Shown here piece by piece: positions 14,162 through 14,404 of a stretch of 14,404 bases of DNA (positions are counted from its first letter, which is position 1; the number at the start of each line of letters is the position of its first letter). The DNA is from JASFEQ01 sp050122535 (GTDB lineage Bacteria; Desulfobacterota; DSM-4660; Desulfatiglandales; HGW-15). A program made the position numbers and the translations under genes. Location of the stretch: assembly GCA_050122535.1 (NCBI GenBank), contig JASFIT010000072.1, positions 1 to 14,404 of the forward strand. Reading direction: 5' to 3'. The notes below the pieces were generated by a model. It saw only the letters and a list, made by a program, of their open reading frames with translations. It was not told the DNA's origin and did no database searches.

Positions 14162-14404
14162 TCAGGAAAGCTTTTTTAGATCCAATGTCTCCATGAAGGT
14201 ATCGATCTTGGCAATGGTGCGCTCCAAATCAAATTCTCGCGCATCCGCCAGGTTCCCCTCGTAGGTCATACACGGGATATTTTGGTCGTTCAGGAAACGA
14301 TTTAGCTCCATCTGGCCCACTGCCGTACCCTCACAACCCCGATTAAGGTGGATAATGACACCATCTGCATTCCAATTCTTAACAATATCGAGTAACCTCT
14401 TGTG
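14162..14404 (-). CDS. Benzoyl-CoA reductase/2-hydroxyacyl-CoA dehydratase-type catalytic subunit, C-terminal end (BcrB/BzdO-like)
   Basis: The minus strand is open from the window edge to a TGA at 14162-14164, giving the last 80 residues of a protein whose 5' part lies outside. The stretch DGVIIHLNRGCEGTAVGQME, then IPCMTYEGNLADAREFD and a helical RTIAKIDTFMETL end, is characteristic of the C-terminal domain of the HgdB/FldBC/BcrBC family. The HxNRGCEG form and the following YEGN(M/L)AD segment look most like the BcrB/BzdO-type subunit. Cys24 of this fragment (NRGC) is probably a cluster ligand. It stands 29 bases upstream of the ATPase gene, as expected for the catalytic-ATPase gene order. 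Without the N-terminal part, a related dehydratase cannot be fully excluded, but the two unlike ATPase genes favour a reductase. Confidence 0.8.
   Translation of the reverse strand, partial: HKRLLDIVKNWNADGVIIHLNRGCEGTAVGQMELNRFLNDQNIPCMTYEGNLADAREFDLERTIAKIDTFMETLDLKKLS

Noticed and set aside
12443..14404. 2-hydroxyacyl-CoA dehydratase plus activator instead of a reductase
   Set aside because: Dehydratase systems normally have one homodimeric activator. Two unlike ATPase subunits followed by a BzdV-like oxidoreductase fit a benzoyl-CoA-reductase-type enzyme better. It is not fully excluded, because only the C-terminal end of the catalytic subunit is visible.
1..14404. Mobile elements, CRISPR arrays, tRNA or rRNA genes
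   Set aside because: No transposase-like frame, regularly spaced repeats or RNA-gene-like sequence was recognised on either strand.

Overview
The window looks like part of a strictly anaerobic, aromatic- or alicyclic-acid-degrading bacterium, most likely a Desulfobacterota (deltaproteobacterial) type. This is inferred from gene content: an ATP-dependent benzoyl-CoA-reductase-like enzyme, a large iron-sulfur flavoprotein, and many CoA-ester enzymes with strong AGGAGG-type ribosome sites. No rRNA or other taxonomic marker is present, so the assignment is tentative. No mobile element, tRNA, rRNA or CRISPR array was seen.

Layout. On the + strand, bases 1-57 are the tail of a truncated gene, followed by a lone alpha-type subunit of an NDP-forming acyl-CoA synthetase (206-1687). 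Everything else is one co-directional minus-strand run of thirteen genes, entering at 14404 and ending at 1641, where its last gene overlaps the + strand gene tail-to-tail by 47 bases. In transcription order the run is: C-terminal end of a benzoyl-CoA reductase/2-hydroxyacyl-CoA dehydratase-type catalytic subunit (BcrB/BzdO-like); two different BadF/BadG/HgdC-type ATPase subunits; an 824-residue ferredoxin/GltD-like oxidoreductase (BzdV-like); an SDR dehydrogenase; a 61-residue zinc-ribbon protein; a double hot-dog MaoC-type protein; an AMP-forming acyl-CoA synthetase; a pair of single hot-dog MaoC proteins; a thiolase; an amidohydrolase-fold protein that lacks several usual metal ligands; and a CaiB/BaiF-family racemase/CoA-transferase.

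How the genes may work together (inference). The AMP-forming ligase would make the CoA thioester. The oxidoreductase would pass electrons from NAD(P)H to low-potential Fe-S carriers. The two ATPase subunits plus the BzdN/BzdO-like pair (mostly outside the window) would reduce the ring or an alpha,beta-unsaturated system with ATP. Hydration (MaoC), oxidation (SDR) and thiolysis (thiolase) would follow, with the amidohydrolase-fold and CaiB proteins handling a specific intermediate. The gene order catalytic subunit, ATPase, ATPase, oxidoreductase recalls the Azoarcus-type bzd cluster. The classical ring-processing genes (crotonase-type dienoyl-CoA hydratase, Zn-alcohol dehydrogenase, oxoacyl-CoA hydrolase) are not in the window. 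MaoC hydratases and an SDR are found instead, which makes this a candidate for a variant ring-reduction pathway whose substrate cannot be read from the sequence.

The largest gaps between genes are about 105-150 bases (58-205, 8678-8784, 8971-9075, 9826-9962). They hold only weak promoter- or hairpin-like signals.
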